Of a stretch of 64,000 nt of DNA, positions 36,053 through 45,563 are shown piece by piece. The notes under the pieces are model-generated. The model was given only the letters and a program-made list of their open reading frames with translations, was not told where the DNA came from and ran no database searches. The stretch is from GCA-002708315 sp963676635 (GTDB taxonomy: Bacteria > Bacteroidota > Bacteroidia > Bacteroidales > F082): assembly GCA_963676635.1 (NCBI GenBank), contig OY781105.1:2356001-2420000 (forward strand), given 5' to 3'. The position numbers and the translations under genes were made by a program. How positions within the stretch are numbered: position 1 is the stretch's first letter; each line of letters opens with the position of its first letter.

Positions 36053-38647
36053 TTATAGCTTTGTTGCTAATACTCCTGTTTTCTTATACTTCCTTACATT
36101 ACCATTAATATCATAAACTGTAATAAGAAAGATATATATTCCGGTATTCCCTTTTGTATTGTAATCGGTAATTCCATCCCATGAAACACTCCCGCTTGTT
36201 CCCAGATATTCATTATTAATAAGATCTTTCACAGGATATCCATCCGAATTATAAATCATTACCGACATTACATTACCTGGCTTGCTAAAACTATAATTAA
36301 CATTAATTACATCGTCATAGCCATCATTATCCGGGGAAAATATTTCAGGATATAATATTACTTCATGTGATATAGTATCATGGGTTGACACAAACTGCGA
36401 GTTTATATAAGAAGGTGTACCAAATCCAACTCGATCAGATGCCGAATGCCAATTGTTTTTATCATTGCCTGCAACTTCAGGGTTGATCCTTTCCAAAGCA
36501 ACCCCATCATAATAATTCAATAGTGGATATTGCATTTCTTCTGAATATTCAAGAGAGTCAATAAAATCATTCTCTTGACTAATAATGAACACAAAGCCCT
36601 CATCATTATTTAATCCTGGCATGGATTGCATCCGTATAAAGGCATCAGTATTACTGGTATAATATTGCTTTTTTACAGCATCAGGTGATTTAGTAAGAGT
36701 TATAAATTCATCAGGTATAAACAAAAACTGATCAGAGTGAATATTGTAGTAACTTGTATCAGGCGGATTGGGTGGAGACCTTTTAACCGATCCCAGTATA
36801 ATTTCTGATAAATTGATAATCTTATTACTTCTGTTAAAGATTTCTATATAATCTTCGCCATTTGTCCATGGATTAAAGAGTATTTCATTTATCACAATAT
36901 CATTCCATTCTGCTTTTTCAGGAAGACCAAACCAGATAACTGTATCTCTTTTCATTTCAAGCTGAATACAATTAAGGACCTTCTTATCAACAGTAAGCTC
37001 GTAAAGATAACCCTTTTGAAATACATCATTAAAGATCAACTCTGCTTTTTGAGGATCATTCTCAATGATAACAACAATATCAGGATTACCAATACCGTCA
37101 CTAACAGAATAGACTTCCTTATTGCCAATAGATTCCAAATCCATATTCTGATTATAAGTAATGATAAAGCTATTGCTATCGGCAATTATAATCTTGCTGA
37201 CTTCTGGTAAAAGCACAGAGTAATTAAGCACAGAGTTTTCAAAACCCGGAGTTCCTCCATCAGGATTTACTGATGCTGCCCAATTATGGCTTCCTGAACA
37301 ACTATTCTCCGGATTTTTCTGCTCAACAGACCAGCCACCATCTTCTTTTTCAGAATCGTGATACCATTCTATTGAGTAAGATATTTCAGAAATAACAATC
37401 CCATGATCACTTATAAGCTCAATATCTTGTCCTGAATTAGTCAGAGAAAAACTACTGAACCCATAAAAATCACCATAAGAATAAAACTCAGGGAATGATG
37501 TTTCTTTTGCCAGAATCAAATAACCATTAGGTTTAATTGACTTATGAATAAAATCCTTTTCAGACGACCCAATTATCAGCTTCCATCCATCCAGATCAAT
37601 TGGCCATGATGTTGTATTGTACAATTCAAGATACTCATACTCCGGAAGACCAACAGAAGGTACCGGATCAATCATTATTTCATTAATTACAACATCAAAA
37701 GGCTGTGGAAGGTAATACGAGAATGATGTATCAGTTGAAAGCATTGTGTTTTCTGACAGATCTTTTACTCCGGAAATATTTATTGTATAGTTATTCCCCG
37801 AAACAAATTTATTATTAAAGATAAGATTAATAGCTGTACCATCATTTTCATCACGAAAAGCAGACACAGGATTACCAACAGACTGATCAACGACATAATT
37901 ATTAATAACTTCTGCACTTTCAGAATCAAGATTCTCATCGAAATACAATTGGAGGGTACTGTCTGAGGTTACTTGCAAAGAAATAAACTGCGGAGGTTCA
38001 TTGTCGATAATTACAGGTCCAGCATAAACATTATCAAAGTACATCTTCTCACTATAACTCTTTGTGTATTTACAAGAAATCCCAATAAAAGAGTTTCTAT
38101 TATATGTATGGTCTGTACCTTCTGCCTGAAGTTGATAATCTATGCCACCCTTATAATCAACATATAGTTTCCACTCACCATTAATGCGGGTAACTTTAAT
38201 ACCGGCCTCAAACTTAGTTGATATTGCGCCATCCATTCCTCGACAAACTGATGTAATGTCAGTTCTGTCCTGACGAAAAATCTCAATAGCATCATCACTT
38301 CCTGATTCACCAAATTGTATAAAATAGCCACAAAGAGGTTCTTCAACATTATCATTATCACTGATAAGATAATAACGTGCATTATTATTACCAGAAGGAC
38401 TGAACTTTAATTCAACCCATATTCTCCATTCAGCATCACTAAGAATATCATTAGGTGTAGACAAATAAGCTGTAGCTTCTTCAGTATCATTTAGCTGAAG
38501 ATAATTATCCGAATTAACGATAAAACGATCATTGGTTCCTGACCAAGGAGGATTAGCAGTAAAGTCTCCATCTTCAAAATTGTCAGAAGTCTGTGAAAAT
38601 AAATTAATTGCAAACAAAAAGGCAACGGTTAATAATATTGTTCTCAT
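36053..38647 (-). CDS. large secreted lamin-tail-domain protein, probable T9SS cargo
   Basis: 864 residues with a signal peptide (TILLTVAFLFAINLFSQ). After a jellyroll-like N-terminal region come two lamin-tail domains, recognisable by VINEIMIDPVPSVGLPEYEY followed by LELYNTTSWPIDLDGW, and by IVINEILFNPW followed by YIEIFNRSNKIINLS. Ig-like segments lie between them (FISLQVTSDSTLQLYFDENL and FIITYNQNMDLESI). The C-terminus has SPDNDGYDDVINVNYSFSKP and TGIYIFLITVYDINGNVRKY, the FlgD-like or gliding-motility-type C-terminal domain found in type IX secreted proteins. It is probably a cell-surface or extracellular structural protein. Confidence 0.8.
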   Translation of the reverse strand: MRTILLTVAFLFAINLFSQTSDNFEDGDFTANPPWSGTNDRFIVNSDNYLQLNDTEEATAYLSTPNDILSDAEWRIWVELKFSPSGNNNARYYLISDNDNVEEPLCGYFIQFGESGSDDAIEIFRQDRTDITSVCRGMDGAISTKFEAGIKVTRINGEWKLYVDYKGGIDYQLQAEGTDHTYNRNSFIGISCKYTKSYSEKMYFDNVYAGPVIIDNEPPQFISLQVTSDSTLQLYFDENLDSESAEVINNYVVDQSVGNPVSAFRDENDGTAINLIFNNKFVSGNNYTINISGVKDLSENTMLSTDTSFSYYLPQPFDVVINEIMIDPVPSVGLPEYEYLELYNTTSWPIDLDGWKLIIGSSEKDFIHKSIKPNGYLILAKETSFPEFYSYGDFYGFSSFSLTNSGQDIELISDHGIVISEISYSIEWYHDSEKEDGGWSVEQKNPENSCSGSHNWAASVNPDGGTPGFENSVLNYSVLLPEVSKIIIADSNSFIITYNQNMDLESIGNKEVYSVSDGIGNPDIVVIIENDPQKAELIFNDVFQKGYLYELTVDKKVLNCIQLEMKRDTVIWFGLPEKAEWNDIVINEILFNPWTNGEDYIEIFNRSNKIINLSEIILGSVKRSPPNPPDTSYYNIHSDQFLFIPDEFITLTKSPDAVKKQYYTSNTDAFIRMQSMPGLNNDEGFVFIISQENDFIDSLEYSEEMQYPLLNYYDGVALERINPEVAGNDKNNWHSASDRVGFGTPSYINSQFVSTHDTISHEVILYPEIFSPDNDGYDDVINVNYSFSKPGNVMSVMIYNSDGYPVKDLINNEYLGTSGSVSWDGITDYNTKGNTGIYIFLITVYDINGNVRKYKKTGVLATKL

Positions 38648-38652
38648 TTTAG

Positions 38653-38660
38653 TATTTTTG
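38653..38660 (+). promoter_or_regulatory. candidate -7 box for asd
   Basis: TATTTTTG matches TAnnTTTG and begins 6 bases beyond the first codon of the divergent lamin-tail gene. The predicted start is near 38667, giving a leader of about 47 bases. No good TTG lies at the expected distance. Confidence 0.4.
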
Positions 38661-38713
38661 CAGGCGATGGTTAATTTTCATCAAAGATAACAAAATTATA
38701 AACATTTCACTTT

Positions 38714-39697
38714 ATGAAGTTAGCAGTAGTTGGCGCCACAGGATTAGTTGGCCGTGAAATCATTAAAGTAATAGAAGAGCGTAATCTGCCTGTCAGTGAA
38801 TTTATTCCTGTTGCATCAGAAAAGTCTGTGGGCAAAAAAATAGAATTTAACGATAAAGAATATACTGTAATATCAGCAGACGATGCTATCGCAAAAGCGC
38901 CTGATTATGCAATCTTTTCTGCAGGAGGAACTACTTCTCTTGCACTGGCTCCTAAATTTGCCGAAGCAGGAACTATAGTGGTTGACAACTCATCAGCCTG
39001 GAGAATGGAAGATAATGTACCATTGGTAGTTCCTGAGATTAACTTCAGTGATATTAAACCAGAGCACAAGATTATTGCTAATCCAAACTGTTCGACCATT
39101 CAAATGGTAATGGCTTTATCACCTCTTCATAAGATGTATAACATTAAGAGGCTTGTAGTAAGCACTTATCAGGCAGTTTCAGGGAGCGGCTCTGCTGCAG
39201 TTAACCAACTTCTTAATGAAAGGGAAAACAGAGGAGGAATCAAAGCATATCCTCATCAGATTGATCTTAATGTATTACCACATGCTGGCGATTTTAACGA
39301 TGATGGGTATACTTCTGAAGAAATCAAGCTTGTAAATGAAACCAACAAGATCCTTAATTCAGATATTTCAATAACTGCAACAGTAGCTCGTGTTCCGGTT
39401 ATGATAGGACACTCTGAGTCTGTAAATATTGAATTTGAAAGGGACTATGTTCTGGAAGAAATTAAACGCCTCCTGGGAACAATGCCCGGAGTTGTTGTAT
39501 TTGACTTCCCTCAGGCAAACCTCTATCCAATGCCTTTACTTACTGAAGGCAAAGATGAAGTTATGGTGGGAAGACTTAGAAGGGATTTCTCACGCCCTTA
39601 TTCATTAAATATGTGGATTGTTGCAGACAATCTCCGCAAAGGAGCAGCAACAAACGCTGTTCAGATTGTTGAATATCTAATAAGGAATAACAACTAA
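38714..39697 (+). CDS. asd: aspartate-semialdehyde dehydrogenase
   Basis: 327 residues. The NADP-binding N-terminus is KLAVVGATGLVGREIIKVIE. The catalytic cysteine is Cys126 in IANPNCSTIQMVMAL, and VVSTYQAVSGSGSAAVNQL and ATVARVPVMIGHSESVNIEF complete the family signature, with the catalytic histidine in the GHSE segment. It reduces aspartyl phosphate to aspartate semialdehyde for lysine, methionine and threonine synthesis and for diaminopimelate. It is followed by ribF after 50 bases on the same strand. Confidence 0.95.
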   Translation: MKLAVVGATGLVGREIIKVIEERNLPVSEFIPVASEKSVGKKIEFNDKEYTVISADDAIAKAPDYAIFSAGGTTSLALAPKFAEAGTIVVDNSSAWRMEDNVPLVVPEINFSDIKPEHKIIANPNCSTIQMVMALSPLHKMYNIKRLVVSTYQAVSGSGSAAVNQLLNERENRGGIKAYPHQIDLNVLPHAGDFNDDGYTSEEIKLVNETNKILNSDISITATVARVPVMIGHSESVNIEFERDYVLEEIKRLLGTMPGVVVFDFPQANLYPMPLLTEGKDEVMVGRLRRDFSRPYSLNMWIVADNLRKGAATNAVQIVEYLIRNNN

Positions 39698-39747
39698 TAA
39701 GTTTTCCGGGACGTAAAAATTATACTAATGCTAACAAGCAATTCCGA

Positions 39748-40680
39748 ATGAAAAAATATAGTTGTATTCAGGACTTTAAACCAGTTAAAAATGCTGTAGT
39801 TACTATTGGTACTTTCGATGGTGTTCATCTTGGGCATCTGGCAGTTTTTAACCAGATGAAAAAGGAAGCACAGAAGATTAACGGTGAAACAGTAGTTATC
39901 ACTTTCTTTCCTCATCCAAGGATTGTACTTGGTAATGATAACAAGGAAATAAAATTCATAAAAACTGAAAACAACAAAATCAGGCATATTGAAAACGCTG
40001 GTATTGACCACCTGATAATAGTAGAATTCACAAAAGAATTTGCATCACGTTCTTCAGAAGAGTTTGTTAAAGATTTAATCATTAAACACATCAATCCTTC
40101 GGTAATGATCGTTGGCTATGATCATCACTTTGGTAAAGGACGTGAGGGTAGTTTTGAAAGACTTACAGAACTTGGTAACAAATATGGATTTGAAGTCAAG
40201 CGAGTTGACGCAACTACTAACGACAATGTTACAGTAAGTTCAACCAGAATTAGAGAACTACTTCGTGAAGGAAGAATTAATGAAGCAAACAAATTACTTG
40301 GCCATGAATATTCCATTACAGGCAAAGTTGTTCCGGGTAAATCACTGGGAAGAAATATGGGGTTCCCAACAGCCAATATTGAAGTAGCTGATGAGTATAA
40401 ACTAATTGCCAAAATTGGTGTTTATGCTTGTAGAGTACTTTTCAATAATATAATATATAAAGGTATGAGTAATATTGGTTACCGCCCTACTGTTGAGAAA
40501 AGTGCGGATGCAGGTATCAGCATTGAAGTAAATATATTTGACTTTGACAAAGATATCTATGGAAAAGAAATAACCATTTTCTTTGTTGAGCGCATAAGAG
40601 ATGAAAGAAAGTTTGATACTATTCGGGCATTAATAGATCAACTGAGAAAAGATAAAAAAACTTCTATTGAGATATTATAG
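39748..40680 (+). CDS. ribF: bifunctional riboflavin kinase / FAD synthetase
   Basis: 310 residues. The N-terminal FMN adenylyltransferase domain has VTIGTFDGVHLGHLAVFNQM (GxFDGxHxGH) and VGYDHHFGKGREGSF, with STRIRELLREG at its end. The C-terminal flavokinase domain starts near residue 185 with GKVVPGKSLGRNMGFPTANI. It makes FMN and then FAD from riboflavin in the cytoplasm. The full length is as expected for the bifunctional enzyme. It is convergent with the LytTR gene 21 bases away. Confidence 0.95.
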   Translation: MKKYSCIQDFKPVKNAVVTIGTFDGVHLGHLAVFNQMKKEAQKINGETVVITFFPHPRIVLGNDNKEIKFIKTENNKIRHIENAGIDHLIIVEFTKEFASRSSEEFVKDLIIKHINPSVMIVGYDHHFGKGREGSFERLTELGNKYGFEVKRVDATTNDNVTVSSTRIRELLREGRINEANKLLGHEYSITGKVVPGKSLGRNMGFPTANIEVADEYKLIAKIGVYACRVLFNNIIYKGMSNIGYRPTVEKSADAGISIEVNIFDFDKDIYGKEITIFFVERIRDERKFDTIRALIDQLRKDKKTSIEIL

Positions 40681-40701
40681 TTGGAAAGATTACAATTAAG
40701 T

Positions 40702-41469
40702 TTATTTCAGATTTCCCTTATACTTCCTGCCTATATTAAATTCCTTGCCGGCAACAATTACCTGTGTAGATGTTACTGAAGAAACATGATTTTCATTCAC
40801 AATAAATGACCTGTGAATACGAATAAAATTAGCCGGGAGGGCTTCTTCTATTTTGCTTATCTTCTCCTTACTCTGGATTTGCTCAGTGATTGTATGAATA
40901 ATTACATAATCAGAAAGGCTCTCAATAAACAGTATCTTATCTAAAGGAATGCTTATTAATTTTCTCTGAGACCTTACTTCTATAAACGACTTACGCATTT
41001 TTTCCTTCTCATGGCTTAATTGTTCAATAACAGTTCTTTTTTCCTGTAATTGCTGAAGTAACATCAAAAAAGATCCGATGAAAACCAAAATATACATTAC
41101 AGATGCCAATAGTATTGTAGAGTTTGCATTAAGACCAAGCATTCCCATATTGTAATTCACCATAAACACAAATGAAAATGTCAAAACCAGTATTTGCAGA
41201 TATAAGCTTACAACCAATAAGTAAAAGGTGTATAAAAAGAACCTGAATATCTTTTGCTTAAGTAAATATTTAACTACAAGAACATAGTTAAAGAAATAGG
41301 AAGTCCCAAGAACAACAGGTAATAGCATACTCACAAAATAAAAGGCATGTACTGTATTTCCCCATGATCGTCCAAAAATCACAGTTAGTATTACTATTAC
41401 AAATATCCAGTACAGGATATGAATCCATGGATTTTTGAAACGTAGATTACCTGGTATATCAATTTTCAT
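40702..41469 (-). CDS. membrane-anchored LytTR-domain transcription factor
   Basis: About 255 residues from the ATG at 41469; an in-frame TTG three codons upstream is less likely. Four membrane helices (such as FYFVSMLLPVVLGTSYFFNY and VMYILVFIGSFLMLLQQL) precede a coiled linker (KEKMRKSFIEVRSQRKL) and a LytTR domain with IPLDKILFIESLSDYVIIH and FIRIHRSFIVNENHVSSV. There is no receiver or kinase domain, so the membrane part is presumably the sensor. The upstream 188-base region contains several nested inverted repeats that could be its own binding sites. Confidence 0.83.
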   Translation of the reverse strand: MKIDIPGNLRFKNPWIHILYWIFVIVILTVIFGRSWGNTVHAFYFVSMLLPVVLGTSYFFNYVLVVKYLLKQKIFRFFLYTFYLLVVSLYLQILVLTFSFVFMVNYNMGMLGLNANSTILLASVMYILVFIGSFLMLLQQLQEKRTVIEQLSHEKEKMRKSFIEVRSQRKLISIPLDKILFIESLSDYVIIHTITEQIQSKEKISKIEEALPANFIRIHRSFIVNENHVSSVTSTQVIVAGKEFNIGRKYKGNLK

Positions 41470-41508
41470 GTTAAACAAAAGCGTTTTGATTCAATAATTG
41501 TTTAAATC

Positions 41509-41587
41509 TTTGACGAAATTCGTAAATTTTTCAATATCAAGCGTCAAATGTCGACAGACAACACCTCAATAGCCGGATACGACATTT
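41509..41587. promoter_or_regulatory. cluster of inverted repeats upstream of the LytTR gene
   Basis: Four dyads lie within 79 bases between the divergent LytTR and MotA-like genes: TTTGACG at 41509-41515 with CGTCAAA at 41542-41548; ACGAAATTCGT at 41513-41523; TGTCGACA at 41549-41556; and AAATGTCG at 41546-41553 with CGACATTT at 41580-41587. Such density is unusual in this AT-rich DNA and suggests operators. The link to the LytTR protein is inferred from position only. Confidence 0.5.
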
Positions 41588-41657
41588 CAATTTACAGTGT
41601 TAATACCTAATTTAGCAACTGATAATTAAATCTATTACTAACTTAAATTTTTGCAAG

Positions 41658-42035
41658 ATGATTAATTTATTTCACATGGGTGGCACATTGTTTATGAGCA
41701 TCCTCACAATTTTACTTATAGCCATGATTGCATGGATAAGTTATCATTTCATAGCGCACTTCTCATCATCCGAAATTGACAAGGAATTCACTTTAAGAAA
41801 GCTATCATATGGAAAATCAATAGGCCTTTTTGCTTTAATTACCGGAATACTGGGTCAGCTGATTGGCCTTTACATGGCATTTTCAGCTATTGAAAGGGCA
41901 GCTGATATATCTCCGGCTATTGTTGTTGGTGGCATTAAAGTATCAATGATTACTACTCTTTACGGAATTAGTATTTATTTAGCATCAATACTTTTATGGT
42001 TGATTACTTCCCAGATAATTGATCGTAAGAAGTAA
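41658..42035 (+). CDS. small MotA/TolQ/ExbB-like membrane protein
   Basis: 125 residues with three membrane helices. The last two (FALITGILGQLIGLYMAFSA and VSMITTLYGISIYLASILLW) around a short loop AADISPAIVVGGIK resemble the TM2-TM3 core of the MotA/TolQ/ExbB proton-channel family. It is much shorter than ExbB (about 220 residues), and no ExbD/TolR partner is adjacent. It could be a stand-alone minimal channel subunit or an accessory protein. The function cannot be assigned. Confidence 0.6.
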   Translation: MINLFHMGGTLFMSILTILLIAMIAWISYHFIAHFSSSEIDKEFTLRKLSYGKSIGLFALITGILGQLIGLYMAFSAIERAADISPAIVVGGIKVSMITTLYGISIYLASILLWLITSQIIDRKK

Positions 42036-42043
42036 CAAAATCT

Positions 42044-42086
42044 TGCTCCAAGAAGTCTGGTTATTGTATCATGGCTTTTTGGAGCA
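42044..42086. terminator. hairpin terminator between convergent genes
   Basis: TGCTCCAAGAAG at 42044-42055 pairs with CTTTTTGGAGCA at 42075-42086, with one mismatch and a 19-base loop. A second overlapping pair, AAGTCTG (from 42053) with CAGACTT further right, can form instead. It lies 9 bases after the MotA-like stop and serves the convergent TonB-receptor operon as well. Confidence 0.5.
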
Positions 42087-42116
42087 TATCTCAGACTTTG
42101 AACCTTAAACCTCATG

Positions 42117-44510
42117 TTACTTATAACTATCCAGATAAAACTTCTCCTTTTTCTGTTTTTTCTCTTTACTCTTTATGTTATAAATAAAACTAAGAGTAAA
42201 ATATTGTGATTCATTCTTACGCCTGTTGGTCTGTGTATATTCATAACCTTCTGCATCAAGACCATATAAGTCAAGTCCGTAACGGTAAGTATTGAACAAA
42301 TCCGTTACTTTAAAAATCACCTTCCCTTTATCCTTCATAACTTTCTTACCGATGGCTATATCAACATAATACTTCTCAAGATAAGTGCCTGTTACATCAG
42401 GAAGTTTAGAACGATAGTACCCTATCACTTGTAGATTAATTTTAGCAGGAAGATTAAAATTGTTATTAATGCTGCCTATCCATCCTGTACTTCGTCGTCG
42501 GATTATATTATTACCATATTCACCATTCATTGCAGTATGAAAGATATTCCAGGATGCATTAAATGACCACCAACTGGTAGGTTTTCCTGAAAAACCCAGA
42601 TCAAAACCAAAAAGCTCTGCATCATCAAGATTAATATAAGTAACTAGCAAAGCACTGTCGTTTGTTGCGAACTTGATTCTGGCTATTGCCTGATTAATCT
42701 TGCGATAGAATCCCGAGCCTGATATGCTATATTTATCGCTTGCAAAACGACATCCTATCTCAAATGAGTTTACAAATTCGGGCTTCAACTCCGGGTTACC
42801 TACATGCATATTCAATATATCAGCATACTCATCTGTATATGGATTCAACATCCTTAAAGTAGGGCGATTAATCCTGCGACTATATGCCATATAAGATGTA
42901 AACTTATTCAATGTCCGTGAAATGTTCACTGTTGGGAAAAACTCAAGATAATTCGTACGATTCGTGTCATTTTGCGAAGTAAATGTATACTCACTTCTGA
43001 TGCCTGCAATAATACTTATACTCTTCAGCTTAATATCAAAACTTAAATATGCTGCACTTATCTGTTGTATGTAATTAAATCTGTTATTAAGTGATGTATC
43101 ATTAACCCAAATATCGCTATTGTAATTATAACTCTCTGAATTGAAATTGTTAACAAGGTCTTTATTGCTTATACTAACTCCTGCATCAAAGCTTATGGAA
43201 TCAGTAAAAGAATGAGAATAATCGATATCTGCATCAAGAATATTATTCAATTGCTCAAGACTTGTGTTTTGAAGCTCCGGACTTTGAATGGATTCCTTTG
43301 TATAATATTTGTTCTTCATTGTCCTTTCCTGATCAAGCACAGAATAATGCAAAACCGCGTCAAGGGAATTGTTATCACCGGCAGCAATATGGTAGTTTAT
43401 GTTTCCATCGAAAGAAAGATTATTAAGACCGATAACTATGTCCTTTCGGGATGAAAAGATTGTATCCATCTCCTGGTTTAGTGTTCGGTAATCAATAAAA
43501 CGATCAGCCGAATTGAAGCTACTGCTACCAATTGCACTTATTCCGATGTTTTGTTTCTTATTTAGCTTATAATTCACTGAAGTATTTATAAAGACTTCAT
43601 TTAAAACCTCATCCATACGATCATACTGATAATAATTATCGGCACCTGGTTTGTTAACATTTGTCCTCAAATGTTTCTTCGTTTGAAATTGAGTATTATG
43701 GTTATATCCTACATTAAGATAATAAGATACTTTGCTGCTCTTCCCTGATATCCCTGCATTACCTCCATATGTTTCAGGAAGGCCTGCAATCAGCATCATT
43801 GTAGTTTTGGTATTATCAGTACTACCAGATTTTAATACAACATTAATAACACCCGACATACCTTCTGCATCATATTTTGCTGAAGGATTATTCACCAGCT
43901 CTATCTTCTTCACTTGATTTGCTGGTATCTGATTAAGAGCATTAACCAACTCTGATTTAACTCCATTTATTAAAATTATTACCTTATCACTACCTCTGTA
44001 TGTAATATTGCCTTCATAGTCAATATCTACAGATGGCAGTGTTTGTATAACATCAACAGCAGTACCTACCTTATTAATATTGCTCTTTGAAACATTAACG
44101 GTTTTTTTTTCAATGGATCTCTCAATCAGATTTTTATTTGCACTTACTTCCACCTGAGCAAGGGAATATTTCTTTTGTGTAAGATCAAAATTCAATATTG
44201 TCTTACGTTTAGTAATTACAATATCCTTTACCTTCTCTTCATAACCCATGAAAGAAATAGTAAATCGATATTCTGATGGCTCAATACCTGATAAAAAGAA
44301 CTTTCCTGAGATATCTGTTATAGCTCCTGCAACATAACTGCTATCTTTAATGCTAAATATTTGTACGGAAGCAAAGGGTAAACCCTCTTTTGTGATACTG
44401 TCACTAATTACTCCGGATATGTTGCACTTTGTAGTTGGTTCATTAGGATAGGCTTCAGCGATTACAACTATTGATAGAAAAAGAAATATAAACCAGGCTT
44501 TGTGTTTCAT
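42117..44510 (-). CDS. TonB-dependent receptor-like outer membrane beta-barrel protein
   Basis: About 797 residues from the ATG at 44510, which begins a signal peptide ending near AEAYP; the in-frame TTG at 44519 is less likely. An N-terminal carboxypeptidase-regulatory-like domain (ISGVISDSITKEGLPFASVQ) is followed by a plug domain (VDVIQTLPSVDIDYEGNITY, VNNPSAKYDAEGMSGVINVV) and a long barrel of the outer-membrane-beta-barrel family ending in FTLSFIYNIKS. It should import or bind a ligand at the outer membrane. Its ATG is only 9 bases after the acr3 stop codon on the same strand, so it is almost certainly co-transcribed with the arsenic operon. Confidence 0.88.
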   Translation of the reverse strand: MKHKAWFIFLFLSIVVIAEAYPNEPTTKCNISGVISDSITKEGLPFASVQIFSIKDSSYVAGAITDISGKFFLSGIEPSEYRFTISFMGYEEKVKDIVITKRKTILNFDLTQKKYSLAQVEVSANKNLIERSIEKKTVNVSKSNINKVGTAVDVIQTLPSVDIDYEGNITYRGSDKVIILINGVKSELVNALNQIPANQVKKIELVNNPSAKYDAEGMSGVINVVLKSGSTDNTKTTMMLIAGLPETYGGNAGISGKSSKVSYYLNVGYNHNTQFQTKKHLRTNVNKPGADNYYQYDRMDEVLNEVFINTSVNYKLNKKQNIGISAIGSSSFNSADRFIDYRTLNQEMDTIFSSRKDIVIGLNNLSFDGNINYHIAAGDNNSLDAVLHYSVLDQERTMKNKYYTKESIQSPELQNTSLEQLNNILDADIDYSHSFTDSISFDAGVSISNKDLVNNFNSESYNYNSDIWVNDTSLNNRFNYIQQISAAYLSFDIKLKSISIIAGIRSEYTFTSQNDTNRTNYLEFFPTVNISRTLNKFTSYMAYSRRINRPTLRMLNPYTDEYADILNMHVGNPELKPEFVNSFEIGCRFASDKYSISGSGFYRKINQAIARIKFATNDSALLVTYINLDDAELFGFDLGFSGKPTSWWSFNASWNIFHTAMNGEYGNNIIRRRSTGWIGSINNNFNLPAKINLQVIGYYRSKLPDVTGTYLEKYYVDIAIGKKVMKDKGKVIFKVTDLFNTYRYGLDLYGLDAEGYEYTQTNRRKNESQYFTLSFIYNIKSKEKKQKKEKFYLDSYK

Positions 44511-44519
44511 TCTCTGCAA

Positions 44520-45542
44520 TTAATATCTGTGTTTATTTGCGTAAGCTACCAATGAAAGCATAACAGGTACTTCAACCAATACCCCCACAACCGTAACAAG
44601 TGCAGCAGGAGATTCAAGTCCGAAGAGTGCAATAGCTACTGCCACAGCAAGCTCGAAAAAGTTACTGGCACCTATCATTGCTGCCGGAGCACATACCGGA
44701 TGAGACAACTTCAGTTTTTTGCCTGTAAACCATGTTGCAAAGAAGATAAAATATGTTTGTATAACAAGTGGTATAGCAATCAGAATAATTATCAGGGGCT
44801 TTTCTAAAATAATATTTCCCTGAAAGGCAAACAGAAGTATTAAAGTACCCAACAAGGCTATTATTGAAACTGGTTTAAATTTTGGAAGAAACTTATTTGT
44901 AAACCACACCTCTCCTTTTTTCTCTATCAGGATATGATGAGTAATGTAACCTGCTAATAATGGTATTACAACAAAAACAATAATACTTGCAGCAAGCGTA
45001 TCGTAAGGAATTGTAATATTTGTGATACCAAGCAGTAAACCGACAATCGGAATAAATGCTATTAATATAATAAGGTCGTTTAACGATACCTGTACAAGGG
45101 TATAATTTGGGTCACCATCGGTGAGATAACTCCACACAAATACCATTGCTGTACATGGAGCAGCACCAAGCAGAATTGCTCCTGCTATATACTCCCCTGC
45201 CATCGAAGGATCAATAATTGCTGAATATATTTTGGTGAAGAAAATCCATGCAAAGAAAGCCATTGTGAATGGCTTGATTAACCAGTTTATCACCAGTGTA
45301 AGCACAATCCCTTTCGGACGTTTTCCTACATTTTTAAGACTGGAGAAATCTACCTGAAGCATCATTGGGTAAATCATAAGCCATATTAAAACAGCAACAG
45401 GCATGTTAACGTTAAACACTGTCATTTCACTAAGAAAGGTGATGCTGTTGCCAGCCAGATTACCAATTATAATTCCGACAACAATACAAAGCGCGACCCA
45501 TAAAGTGAGGTATTTCTCAAAAAAACCTATTTTCTTTTTCAT
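44520..45542 (-). CDS. acr3: ACR3-family arsenite efflux transporter
   Basis: About 340 residues from the ATG at 45542, which is preceded by the ribosome-binding site GGGAG at a good distance; the longer frame begins with four more residues. Ten membrane helices are predicted. The essential cysteine lies in LLGAAPCTAMVFVWSYL, and the glutamate region is near ASNFFELAVAVAI in the ninth helix. It exports arsenite (and perhaps antimonite) using the proton gradient, and it works with ArsC, encoded 21 bases upstream, which makes arsenite from arsenate. Confidence 0.93.
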   Translation of the reverse strand: MKKKIGFFEKYLTLWVALCIVVGIIIGNLAGNSITFLSEMTVFNVNMPVAVLIWLMIYPMMLQVDFSSLKNVGKRPKGIVLTLVINWLIKPFTMAFFAWIFFTKIYSAIIDPSMAGEYIAGAILLGAAPCTAMVFVWSYLTDGDPNYTLVQVSLNDLIILIAFIPIVGLLLGITNITIPYDTLAASIIVFVVIPLLAGYITHHILIEKKGEVWFTNKFLPKFKPVSIIALLGTLILLFAFQGNIILEKPLIIILIAIPLVIQTYFIFFATWFTGKKLKLSHPVCAPAAMIGASNFFELAVAVAIALFGLESPAALVTVVGVLVEVPVMLSLVAYANKHRY

Positions 45543-45563
45543 AAAATCTCCCAATTATTTAAC

